Shown here: piece by piece, positions 35,360-43,229 of the stretch | Layout of the letters: every line of letters begins with the position of its first letter | Numbering within the stretch: the stretch's first letter is position 1 | Source: an uncultured Microbacterium sp. | GTDB taxonomy: Bacteria > Actinomycetota > Actinomycetes > Actinomycetales > Microbacteriaceae | Assembly (NCBI RefSeq): GCF_947488465.1 | Contig: NZ_CANKZA010000001.1 | Coordinates: 186,001-250,000 of the forward strand | Length of the DNA: 64,000 nucleotides | Reading direction: 5' to 3' | Notes under the pieces: generated by a model | What the model was told of the DNA's origin: nothing | The model's input: only the letters and a program-made list of their open reading frames with translations | The model's database searches: none | Translations under genes and position numbers: made by a program

Positions 35360-35478
35360 TGGCTACCTCAAACCTCCCCGCTCCCACGCTTCAGCCCGTC
35401 CCCGATGAGAAGAACCTGCTCGTCGTCGCCGAAGAGGGCGAGTCCTGCTGCGGCGGGGGATGCTGCAGCACGAACTGA
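35359..35478 (+). CDS. 39-residue cysteine-rich peptide
   Basis: A short open frame with its own promoter hexamer. The peptide starts MATSNLPAPTLQPVPDEKN, continues with LLVVAEEGE and ends SCCGGGCCSTN: four cysteines in CCGGGCC at the extreme C-terminus, preceded by an acidic stretch. There is no signal peptide or membrane helix, so it should be cytosolic unless processed. CCxxxCC can bind soft metals or arsenic. It lies 4 kb from the arsenic locus but has no visible ArsR operator. A modified peptide is also possible, though no modifying enzyme is near. I recognise no family. Confidence 0.65.
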   Translation: MATSNLPAPTLQPVPDEKNLLVVAEEGESCCGGGCCSTN

Positions 35479-35504
35479 GCTGACAGCGACCCGCCGCGGG
35501 CGGT

Positions 35505-36986
35505 TCAGTGTCCGACCGGCATGCCGTCGGGAGCATCGGCCGGCTTGCGGATCAGGAACGCGCTGATCAGCAGCGGTGTCCCGATGATCGCGGCCAGCAG
35601 GAACGCGGCACGCGCGCCTTCGGCTCCCGCGGCTGCTTCAGCAGCGCCAGACTCCACAGCGGCTACGCTCACGGACGACATCACCGAGATGAGCACCGCG
35701 ATGCCGGCGGCTCCGGCGACCTGCTGCACGGTGGATACCGTCGCGCTGCCGTAGGAGTAGAACCGCGGTTCGAGTGAGCCGAGCGACGCGGTGAACAGCG
35801 GTGTGAACGACATCGCCAGTCCGATCGAGAGCACCGTCTGTGCGATGACGATCATCCAGACCGGCGTCGATTCGGTCAGCATCGTGAACGACCACAGGAC
35901 GGTCAGCACGATGATCGTGCCCGGCAACAGCAGCACCCGCGTGCCACGTCGATCGTAGATGCGCCCGATCACGGGGCCGAGGAGACCCATCGCGAGTGCA
36001 CCCGGCAACACGGCCAGTCCGGACTCGCTGGCCGACATCCCGAGCGTGCCCTGCAGGTACAGCGGCAGCGCAGTGATGACGCCGAAGAACGCGAGTGACA
36101 TGACGGCGAAGTGCGCCACCGACAGCGAGAAGTTGCCGGAGCGGAAGATGCGGAGATCGAGCAACGCATCGTCCTTCTTCTGCAGGATCACCTGACGCCA
36201 TGCGAACAGTCCCAGTGCGATGCCGCCGATCACCAGCGCGACGACGAGGGTCGTCGTGGATGCCGCCGCCTCAGCGGTGCTGCCGTGGCCGCCGCCAATC
36301 TGAGTGAGTCCGAAGACGAGACCACCGAAGCCGAACGCCGACAGGACCACGGACAGGATGTCGATCGGCGCGTGCGTCTGCTCGCCGATGTTGGGGATCC
36401 AGCGCACGCCGATCGCCAGTGCAACGATCGCGATCGGAAGCACGATGCCGAAGATCCATCGCCATGTCAGGTTGTCCAGCACGAGGCCGGCCATCGTCGG
36501 GCCGATCGCCGGAGCGAGCGAGATCACGACGCTGACGCGCCCCATCATCTGTCCGCGCAGGTGCGCGGGGACGACGGTCATGAGGGTCGTCATCAGCAGG
36601 GGCATGATGATCGCGGTACCGGATGCCTGGATGACCCGGCCGACCAGCAACACCTCGAAGCCCGGCGCGAGGAACGCGACGAGTGTGCCGGCGGTGAACA
36701 GGCTCATCGCGGCGGTGAACATGGTGCGCGTCGTGAAGCGGCGCAGCAGGAATCCGGTCGTCGGGATCACGACGGCCATCGTCAGCATGAAGGCGGTCGT
36801 CAGCCACTGAGCGGCCACCGCCGTGATGCCCAGGTCATCGATGAGATGCGGGATGGCCACACCCATCGTTGTCTCATTGAGAATCGCGACGAACGCCGCG
36901 ATCAGCAACAACCAGATGACGCGGTTCTGATCCGGCGTGATCGTGGTGCCCGAAGGGACGGTCGTGATATCGGACGTGGCGGTCAT
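35505..36986 (-). CDS. MFS multidrug exporter, DHA2 family
   Basis: 493 residues with about 14 membrane helices. After a polar N-terminus the first helices contain ILNETTMGVAIPHLIDDLG and AQWLTTAFMLTMAVVIP, and the loop FLLRRFTTRTMF is the MFS motif A variant. LLVGRVIQASGTAIIMPLL is the DHA2 motif region. It uses the proton gradient to expel drugs or dyes; substrate unknown. Divergent from the ABC exporter gene across 198 bases. Confidence 0.9.
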   Translation of the reverse strand: MTATSDITTVPSGTTITPDQNRVIWLLLIAAFVAILNETTMGVAIPHLIDDLGITAVAAQWLTTAFMLTMAVVIPTTGFLLRRFTTRTMFTAAMSLFTAGTLVAFLAPGFEVLLVGRVIQASGTAIIMPLLMTTLMTVVPAHLRGQMMGRVSVVISLAPAIGPTMAGLVLDNLTWRWIFGIVLPIAIVALAIGVRWIPNIGEQTHAPIDILSVVLSAFGFGGLVFGLTQIGGGHGSTAEAAASTTTLVVALVIGGIALGLFAWRQVILQKKDDALLDLRIFRSGNFSLSVAHFAVMSLAFFGVITALPLYLQGTLGMSASESGLAVLPGALAMGLLGPVIGRIYDRRGTRVLLLPGTIIVLTVLWSFTMLTESTPVWMIVIAQTVLSIGLAMSFTPLFTASLGSLEPRFYSYGSATVSTVQQVAGAAGIAVLISVMSSVSVAAVESGAAEAAAGAEGARAAFLLAAIIGTPLLISAFLIRKPADAPDGMPVGH

Positions 36987-37171
36987 GCGGGGTCTCCTCG
37001 GGTGACGTGCAGACAGGGGAGCGCGCCGCGGACAGCCGGGCGAACCTCAAGCGGAACGCCGTGGGCGCTGTCGGTATTCCCGTGGAGGCGGAATCGGTCA
37101 CTCAGGGATCGGTGACGTCATCGCTGGCGGCGTCATCTCATTCACCGTCGATGGAGGTCATGGCTACACCC

Positions 37172-37185
37172 TAGGCTGACGCGCA
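37172..37185 (+). promoter_or_regulatory. Leaderless-type promoter of the ABC exporter (-10 TAGGCT)
   Basis: TAGGCT at 37172-37177, seven bases, ATG 37185. Confidence 0.5.
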
Positions 37186-39251
37186 TGGCTATCGGTGGAA
37201 TGGGCGGCGGTCGTCCCGGAGGCGGCGGTTTCCGTGGAGTAGATGAGGCCGCGCAGAAGAAGCTGAACGCCGAGGCTCCCGAGATCCCCGATCTCGGCGC
37301 CCGTGTCGTCGCGCTCTTCCGACCGTATCTCGGACGCATCGTCATCACCGGCATCCTGGTGATCGCGGGGGCGGCGATCGGCGTCATCCCACCGCTGATC
37401 GTCCAGCGCATCTTCGATGATGCGCTCTTCCCGGTTGCCGGCGGCGGTCCGGATCTCGGTCTGCTCCTGCGGCTCGTGCTCATCATGATCGGCCTCTTCC
37501 TCCTGTCGGCGGTGCTCGGGGTCGCCCAGACGTGGTTCACCTCGACCGTCGGCAACGCGGTCACGGGAGATCTGCGGGTGAAGCTCTTCGAGCACCTGCA
37601 GGCGATGGAGCTCGGCTTTTTCACCCGCACCAAGACCGGCGTGATCCAGTCCCGTCTGCAAAACGACGTGGGGGGTGTGTCCGGTGTGCTCACCAACACG
37701 GTCACCAGCATCCTGGGCAACGTCGTGACGGTTGTTTCGGCCCTCGTCGCGATGATTCTCATCGACTGGCGGCTGACGCTGATCGCCGTCGTGATGATGC
37801 CCGTCTTGATCTTCGTGCAGCGCCGCGTCGGTCAGGTGCGCGCACGTATCGCGGGGCAGACGCAGGAGTCGCTGTCGGAGCTCACCTCGATCACGCAAGA
37901 GACGCTCAGTGTCTCCGGCATCCTGCTGTCGAAGGCGTTCAACCGTCAGCGCACCGAGTCGGCCCGCTACCGCGAAGAGAACACGAACCAGGTGCGACTG
38001 CAGGTGCAGCGCGCCATGAGCGGCCAGGGATTCTTCGCGGTCGTGCAGGTGATCATGGCATCCGTCCCGGCAGTCATCTATCTCGTGTCGGGTTACCTCA
38101 TCGCGGGCGGCTCGGGCGCGATCACGGCGGGCACGGTCGTCGCCTTCACGACGGTGCAGGCGCGATTGCTCATGCCGCTCATGTCGCTCATGCGCGTGGC
38201 GCTTGATCTGCAGACCTCCCGTGCGCTGTTCGCGCGGATCTTCGAGTACCTCGACCTGAAGCCTGCGATCATCGACCGGGCCGACGCGATCACCGTCGCC
38301 GAGGCGCCGGGGCCGATGGGGCAGATCGAGTTCCGGGATGTGATGTTCCGGTATCCGGATGCCGCGGAAACCGCCCGCCCGACCCTCGGCGGCGTCTCTT
38401 TCGTGGCCCAACACGGCCAACACGTCGCGTTCGTCGGGCCGTCGGGCGCGGGCAAGACGACGATCCTCTACCTTGCGCCGCGCCTGTACGAGGCGTCGGG
38501 CGGTGCCGTGCTCTTCAGCGGGGCCGACGTGCGCTCGCTCACTCAGGAATCGATCGTCGACCACGTGGGAATCGTCTCGCAGGAGACGTACCTCTTCCAT
38601 GCCACGATCCGAGAGAACCTCCGCTACGCCAAGCCCGACGCGACCGACGCCGAACTTGAAGCGGCGTGCACCGCCGCGAACATCCACCACATCATCGCGA
38701 GCTTCGAGCACGGCTACGACACCGTCGTCGGCGAGCGTGGCTATCGGCTGTCCGGCGGCGAGAAGCAGCGGATCGCGATCGCGCGGGTGCTGTTGAAGGA
38801 TCCTCCGGTTCTGCTGCTCGACGAGGCGACGAGCGCGCTCGACACGGTGTCCGAACGGGTCGTGCAGGAAGCGCTCGACAACGCTGCGCGCGGGCGCACG
38901 ACCCTGTCGATCGCACATCGGCTGTCGACGGTGATCGGCGCGGATGTCATCCACGTCATCGAGGCCGGGCACATCGTCGAATCGGGCACCCACGCGGAGC
39001 TCCTCGCCCGCGGCGGGCTCTACGCGGAGCTCGCGGCGCAGCAGATGGCCGCCGCGCAGATCGACGGGTTCGAGGAGGCCGCCGGTCCGGCCGATCACCC
39101 CGACCGCCGCGCCGACCGGGCGCCGGCGGGGGCCGCGGGTCAGGACGCCGCACTCCTTCTCACCTCGGAGCTCGGCGACACGGGCGCGCTGCCCGTGCTG
39201 GAGCCGCCCGGCGACGAGCTCGTCGATCCGCCGCGGGCGCGGCATTCCTGA
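37185..39251 (+). CDS. ABC exporter, fused membrane and ATPase domains
   Basis: 688 residues. A Gly-rich N-terminus, a six-helix type IV exporter domain (about 45-340), then the ATPase: Walker A GPSGAGKTT near 418, Q loop in GIVSQETYLFHATIREN, signature LSGGEKQRIAIARVLL, Walker B VLLLDEATSALD and H loop SIAHRLSTV. A 65-residue Ala/Asp/Pro-rich tail follows. Half-transporter that should work as a homodimer, or as heterodimer with a partner not seen here. Substrate unknown: lipids or drugs. Confidence 0.92.
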   Translation: MAIGGMGGGRPGGGGFRGVDEAAQKKLNAEAPEIPDLGARVVALFRPYLGRIVITGILVIAGAAIGVIPPLIVQRIFDDALFPVAGGGPDLGLLLRLVLIMIGLFLLSAVLGVAQTWFTSTVGNAVTGDLRVKLFEHLQAMELGFFTRTKTGVIQSRLQNDVGGVSGVLTNTVTSILGNVVTVVSALVAMILIDWRLTLIAVVMMPVLIFVQRRVGQVRARIAGQTQESLSELTSITQETLSVSGILLSKAFNRQRTESARYREENTNQVRLQVQRAMSGQGFFAVVQVIMASVPAVIYLVSGYLIAGGSGAITAGTVVAFTTVQARLLMPLMSLMRVALDLQTSRALFARIFEYLDLKPAIIDRADAITVAEAPGPMGQIEFRDVMFRYPDAAETARPTLGGVSFVAQHGQHVAFVGPSGAGKTTILYLAPRLYEASGGAVLFSGADVRSLTQESIVDHVGIVSQETYLFHATIRENLRYAKPDATDAELEAACTAANIHHIIASFEHGYDTVVGERGYRLSGGEKQRIAIARVLLKDPPVLLLDEATSALDTVSERVVQEALDNAARGRTTLSIAHRLSTVIGADVIHVIEAGHIVESGTHAELLARGGLYAELAAQQMAAAQIDGFEEAAGPADHPDRRADRAPAGAAGQDAALLLTSELGDTGALPVLEPPGDELVDPPRARHS

Positions 39252-39273
39252 TCCGGGGCGGCGTCGATCCGCC

Positions 39274-39343
39274 CGGCATGCCCGGACGGCACGGCATCAC
39301 GGGTCGCGCGGCATGCCCGGGTCGCCCGGCATCACGGGCAAGA
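39274..39343. repeat. Two tandem 35-base imperfect repeats
   Basis: Each unit contains CGGCATGCCCGG followed by CGGCATCACGGG. The blocks fall at 39274, 39292, 39309 and 39327, giving a 35-base period. It sits just after the ABC exporter stop and runs into the 72-base repeat. Confidence 0.75.
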
Positions 39344-39403
39344 TGTGTCGGTGGGATGCCGGGGATGCGGCAGATTGTGACCGCAACGCGCGGGTGCGCG
39401 ACG
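39332..39403. repeat. 72-base direct repeat, copy 1
   Basis: Identical base for base to 39417-39488, 85 bases apart. It starts TCACGGGCAAGATGTG and ends GGTGCGCGACG. Confidence 0.9.
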
Positions 39404-39416
39404 GCGCCCCGGTGAG

Positions 39417-39488
39417 TCACGGGCAAGATGTGTCGGTGGGATGCCGGGGATGCGGCAGATTGTGACCGCAACGCGCGGGTGCGCGACG
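39417..39488. repeat. 72-base direct repeat, copy 2
   Basis: Identical to copy 1. It ends nine bases before the stop codon of the cysteine desulfurase gene, so the gene itself is not duplicated. Confidence 0.9.
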
Positions 39489-39496
39489 TGGACGCG

Positions 39497-40633
39497 TCAG
39501 CGGCCGACAGCGGCGACCGCGGCGGCGACGGCGTCGGCGACCGGCGCCAGATCAGTTCGCAGCCCGTGCCCGAAGCTGAAGCGGACGGAGGTCTGCGCAA
39601 CCTCCGGCGAAATCCCGAGCGCCAGCAGCACGTGCGACGGCTCGTCACTGCCGGCGGCGCACGCCGAGCCGCTGGAGGAGACCACGCCACGCCGCTCGAG
39701 TTCGAGGAGCACGGCCTCTCCGCTTGTTCCCGCGAACGTGAAGCTCGCCGTGCCGGGCAGTCGCTGGACCGGATGGCCCGTGAGTCGCGCGGACGGCACA
39801 TGCGCGAGCACGCGGGTGATGAAGGCGTCGCGGAGCGCAGCCACGCACGTCGCGGCCTCGTCGCGCTCCGCCTCGGCGAGCTCGAGCGCCAGGGCGACCG
39901 CGACGGCACCGGCGACGTTCTCCGTGCCGCTGCGGCGTCCTCGTTCCTGTCCGCCACCATGGACGAGTGGTTCGAGCGGCAACCGGCCGCGGACGGCGAG
40001 GATGCCCGTGCCCTGCGGCGCGCCGATCTTGTGCCCCGCGATCGACAGCGCGTCCGCGCCCGTATCGCGCAGTGGCAGCCATCCGGCGCCTTGCACCGCG
40101 TCGAGGTGCAACGGGATGCCGGCCGCCGATGTCACCCGCGCGAGAGCGGCGGCATCCTGCACCGTGCCGACCTCGTTGTTCGCGTAGCCGATCGTGACGA
40201 GCGCCGTGTGGGGGCGGATCGCGGCGGCGACGGCAGCCGGATCGACGAGACCGGTGGGATCGACTCCCACATGGGTCACGCTGTAGCCGTGGACTCGTTC
40301 GAGGTAGTCGCACGAGGCGAGCACCGCCTCGTGTTCGATGGGGGTCGTGATGACGTGCACCGGCGTGCCCCGGCGGAGTGCGGCGCCGATCGCGAGCCCC
40401 TTGATCGCGAGATTGTCGGCTTCCGTGCCACCCGCCGTGAACACAATGTCACCGGCGCGCATGCCGAGAACGGCCGCCACCCGGCTGCGCGCGTCGTCGA
40501 GCGCGGCGGCCGCGGCCTCACCGACCGTGTGGTGGCTCGACGGGTTGCCGAACCGATCCGTAAGATACGGCAACATCGCCGCGCGCACCTCGGGACGCAC
40601 CGGGGTGGTGGCGGCATGGTCGAGGTAGAGCAT
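39497..40633 (-). CDS. Cysteine desulfurase of the NAD operon (NifS/IscS family)
   Basis: 378 residues. PLP Lys202 in SIAGHKIGAPQGTG, and the persulfide Cys325 in VVSSSGSACAAGSDEP on the flexible loop. NEVGTVQD and HLDAVQGAGWLP are cofactor-binding segments. The long active-site loop of IscS-type enzymes is short here. Last gene of the run nrtR-nadA-nadB-nadC; its start codon shares one base with the nadC stop. In such clusters it supplies sulfur for the 4Fe-4S cluster of NadA. Confidence 0.93.
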   Translation of the reverse strand: MLYLDHAATTPVRPEVRAAMLPYLTDRFGNPSSHHTVGEAAAAALDDARSRVAAVLGMRAGDIVFTAGGTEADNLAIKGLAIGAALRRGTPVHVITTPIEHEAVLASCDYLERVHGYSVTHVGVDPTGLVDPAAVAAAIRPHTALVTIGYANNEVGTVQDAAALARVTSAAGIPLHLDAVQGAGWLPLRDTGADALSIAGHKIGAPQGTGILAVRGRLPLEPLVHGGGQERGRRSGTENVAGAVAVALALELAEAERDEAATCVAALRDAFITRVLAHVPSARLTGHPVQRLPGTASFTFAGTSGEAVLLELERRGVVSSSGSACAAGSDEPSHVLLALGISPEVAQTSVRFSFGHGLRTDLAPVADAVAAAVAAVGR

Positions 40634-41490
40634 CAGGCGGGGTCGACCCGCACGTCGAGCCCGAGGTCGAGCGCGCGAGCGGAGTGGGTCAGCGCGCCGA
40701 CCGAGATCACGTCGACGCCGGTCTCCGCGATCGCACCTACCGTCTCCAGCGACACCCCGCCGGATGCTTCGACGGTCGCGCGCCCGGCGACCTGCGCGAC
40801 ACCCGTGCGGAGGTCGTCGAGCGAGAAGTTGTCGAGCATGATCGTGCCGATGCCTGCCGCGAGCACCGGCTCGATCTGGTCGATCCGGTCCACCTCGACT
40901 TCAACATGCGTCGTGTGGGGCAGGTGGGAGATCGCCGCGCGGAGCGCTTCGGTGAGGTCGCTTCCGTCCGCCGTGAGGACGGCGAGGTGGTTGTCCTTGG
41001 CCATCACGGTGTCGGACAGCGAGAAGCGGTGATTGCGTCCTCCGCCGGCGCGCACGGCGGCGCGTTCGAAGGCGCGGAGTCCGGGAGTGGTCTTGCGCGT
41101 GTCGGCGATGCGAGCATCCGTTCCGGCGACTTCGGCGACATAGCGGGCCGTGAGGGTGGCGATGCCGCTCATCCGCTGCACGAAGTTGAGCCCCACGCGT
41201 TCGGCCTGCAGCACCCCGCGAGCCGGTCCCGAGACGGCGGCAAGAACCGCGCCCGGTGCGAACACATCGCCGTCGGCGGCGTGGAGGGTCACCTCGATGC
41301 GCGGGTCGGTGAGAGCGAACGCCGCGGCGAAGACGCTACCGCCGCTGAAGACCCCCGCTTCGCGCGCGACGAGGTCGGCGGTCGCGGTCGCGGTCGCGGG
41401 GATCAGATACTCGCTCGTCAGATCACCCCAGGGGGCGTCTTCGTCGAGGGCAGCGGCGACGACGCGGTCGATCTGGGCCCGGCTCAGCAT
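40633..41490 (-). CDS. nadC: Quinolinate phosphoribosyltransferase (nicotinate-nucleotide pyrophosphorylase)
   Basis: 285 residues, full length. It turns quinolinate and PRPP into nicotinate mononucleotide. DTRKTTPGLRAFERAAVRAGGG binding region split as TRKTTPGLR and GGGRNHRFSLSD; EVEVDRIDQIEPVLAAG and the C-terminal EASGGVSLETVGAIAETG phosphate site are clear. Overlaps the end of nadB by seven bases. Confidence 0.95.
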   Translation of the reverse strand: MLSRAQIDRVVAAALDEDAPWGDLTSEYLIPATATATADLVAREAGVFSGGSVFAAAFALTDPRIEVTLHAADGDVFAPGAVLAAVSGPARGVLQAERVGLNFVQRMSGIATLTARYVAEVAGTDARIADTRKTTPGLRAFERAAVRAGGGRNHRFSLSDTVMAKDNHLAVLTADGSDLTEALRAAISHLPHTTHVEVEVDRIDQIEPVLAAGIGTIMLDNFSLDDLRTGVAQVAGRATVEASGGVSLETVGAIAETGVDVISVGALTHSARALDLGLDVRVDPA

Positions 41491-43229
41491 GCGGTCATCT
41501 CCGTCGCGCGGTCCGTATTCAGGAGAACGTTCGCGGGAAAGAGCGATTCGGGCAGAACGTGGGTCTTTCCGTCCCGTGGAGACTGAATACGGTTCGCGGG
41601 GGCGGGGCTGGGGGCGGGGGCGGGGCTGACCAGCGCGGCGGCATCGCGGCGGTGGTGGGCGCCGATCGATCCGGTTCGCGCGTGGGCTGCGGCGACGAGG
41701 GTGTCGGCCACGATCAGGAGGTTCGCATCCTCGAGTTGGGCCTCGGTCTCCGTCGGCCGCGCCTGTGCTCGCCAGGCCGCCAGCACCGAGGCAGCGCGCG
41801 CAAGGCCGCCGGCGTCACGGACGAGCCCGGCGTTCTCCCACAGGAGTTCCTGCAACGCGGCCCGCGTGAAAGGGCGTGCGGCACCGGGCGTGGCGGCGGC
41901 GGATCGCTGCGTGACGGCGGATGGTGCGAGTGCCCAGGTGCCAGAACCGACATCTGACGCGATCACATCGCCCGCGCGCGCGCCGAAGACGGCGCCTTCG
42001 AGCAGCGAATTCGATGCGAGCCGGTTCGCGCCGTGTACTCCGGTGCGCGCGACTTCGCCGACGGCATAGAGCCCTGGTAGCGACGTGCGGCCGAAGAGGT
42101 CGGTCATCACGCCACCCATCAGATAGTGCGCCGCCGGGGTCACCGGGATCGCCTCGCGCGCCCAATCGAGCCCGCGAGCGCGCACGGCCGCATCGATCGT
42201 GGGAAAGCGTCGAGCGAGAAAGGTCGTCGTCTGCTTTCGCGTGGGGCGCAGACCGGTGGCATCCAACAACACCGGACGGCCATCCTGGCGCTCCATGGCC
42301 TCGGCGATCGCGCGCGCGACGATGTCCCGCGGGGCGAGCTCGGCGTCGGGGTGCACCTCGAGCATGAACCGCCGACCCTCCTCATCGCGCAGAACCGCAC
42401 CCTCGCCGCGCACCGCTTCCGAGACGAGGAACGCCTCGCCGACCGCGAGCACCGTCGGGTGGAACTGGACGAACTCCAGGTCGGTGACGTTGGCACCCGC
42501 GCGGAGGGCGGCGGCGATGCCGTCACCGGTCGCGACCGGGGGGTTCGTGGTGTGCGCGAAGAGCTGCCCCGCGCCGCCGGTCGCAAGGACGACGGCATCG
42601 GCGTCGATCGTGCGGCGGATGCCGGGGACTCCGGGAGCATCGCCGATGAGCAGGTGGACTCCGGTGACGCGGGGGATCGGGTGGTCTCGGTACACGCCGG
42701 CTGCGCCAGCGGGCTCGGGCTGCGAGCCGGCTGCGCCAGCGGGCTCGGGGGAGGTGGCGAGGTCGATGAGGAAGGCATGCTCGATGACCTCCGCGCCGCT
42801 CGCGCGCAGGCGGGCGACGAGCGCCTTCTCGATCGCGGTGCCGGTGGCGTCTCCGCCGGCGTGGAGGATGCGCGGGTAGGAATGCGCCGCTTCGAGACCC
42901 TTCACGTATTCGCCGTCGCTTCCGCGATCGAACGCGACCCCGAGGGCGACGAGCTCGCGAATCCGATCGGGGCCTTCGTCGACGAGAACGCGGACGGCCT
43001 CGCGGTCGCTGAGGCCGGCCCCGGCGACGAGGGTGTCGTGCAGGTGATCGTCGGCGCGATCGTCGGCGAACATCACGCCGGCGATCCCGCCCTGCGCGTA
43101 GCGGGTGTTTGCGTGTTCGAGGACATCCTTGGTGACGAGGGTGACGCGACACCCGGCTGCGACGGCGTGGAGCGCCGTGAGGAGCCCTGCGATGCCCGAG
43201 CCGACGACGACGACGTGCGGGACGGTCAC
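41484..43229 (-). CDS. nadB: L-aspartate oxidase
   Basis: 581 residues from GTG 43229, in a GTGA overlap with nadA. It oxidises aspartate to iminoaspartate, which NadA condenses to quinolinate. FAD motif VVVGSGIAGLLTALHA; NTRYAQGGIAGV and LATGGAGQLFAHTTNP are family signatures, and the C-terminal helical bundle is present. Two oddities: a 10-residue in-frame duplication (PEPAGAAGSQ-type, from 42696-42749) in a surface loop, and a C-terminal extension after GAHHRRD whose DNA is a long palindrome (41513-41592). Confidence 0.94.
   Translation of the reverse strand: MTVPHVVVVGSGIAGLLTALHAVAAGCRVTLVTKDVLEHANTRYAQGGIAGVMFADDRADDHLHDTLVAGAGLSDREAVRVLVDEGPDRIRELVALGVAFDRGSDGEYVKGLEAAHSYPRILHAGGDATGTAIEKALVARLRASGAEVIEHAFLIDLATSPEPAGAAGSQPEPAGAAGVYRDHPIPRVTGVHLLIGDAPGVPGIRRTIDADAVVLATGGAGQLFAHTTNPPVATGDGIAAALRAGANVTDLEFVQFHPTVLAVGEAFLVSEAVRGEGAVLRDEEGRRFMLEVHPDAELAPRDIVARAIAEAMERQDGRPVLLDATGLRPTRKQTTTFLARRFPTIDAAVRARGLDWAREAIPVTPAAHYLMGGVMTDLFGRTSLPGLYAVGEVARTGVHGANRLASNSLLEGAVFGARAGDVIASDVGSGTWALAPSAVTQRSAAATPGAARPFTRAALQELLWENAGLVRDAGGLARAASVLAAWRAQARPTETEAQLEDANLLIVADTLVAAAHARTGSIGAHHRRDAAALVSPAPAPSPAPANRIQSPRDGKTHVLPESLFPANVLLNTDRATEMTAC
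41513..41592. repeat. Palindromic element inside the 3' end of nadB
   Basis: CCGTATTCAG (41513-41522) and CTGAATACGG (41583-41592) are perfect inverted copies 60 bases apart. Inside them CGGGAAAGA (41534-41542) partly pairs with TCTTTCCGTCCCG (41564-41576). It encodes most of the nadB C-terminal extension and looks like an inserted REP-like element kept in frame. Confidence 0.6.
42696..42749. repeat. In-frame 30-base tandem duplication in nadB
   Basis: GCCGGCTGCGCCAGCGGGCT (plus CGGG) occurs at 42696-42719 and 42726-42749. The period is 30 bases, i.e. ten residues of a Pro/Ala/Gly loop in the aspartate oxidase. Confidence 0.8.

Noticed and set aside
35760..35785. tRNA-like GGTTCGAG sequence
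   Set aside because: It lies inside the MFS gene and no cloverleaf can be formed; no tRNA was found in the window.
37164..39245. Long minus-strand frame opposite the ABC exporter
   Set aside because: The plus-strand gene has all ABC motifs; the reverse frame has none and is a GC-bias shadow.
39274..39488. CRISPR array
   Set aside because: The repeats are directly tandem or 85 bases apart with no equal-length unique spacers, and there are no cas genes.
39160..39960. Minus-strand frame through the repeats
   Set aside because: It overlaps the cysteine desulfurase in another frame and consists of Arg/Ser-rich sequence with no family.
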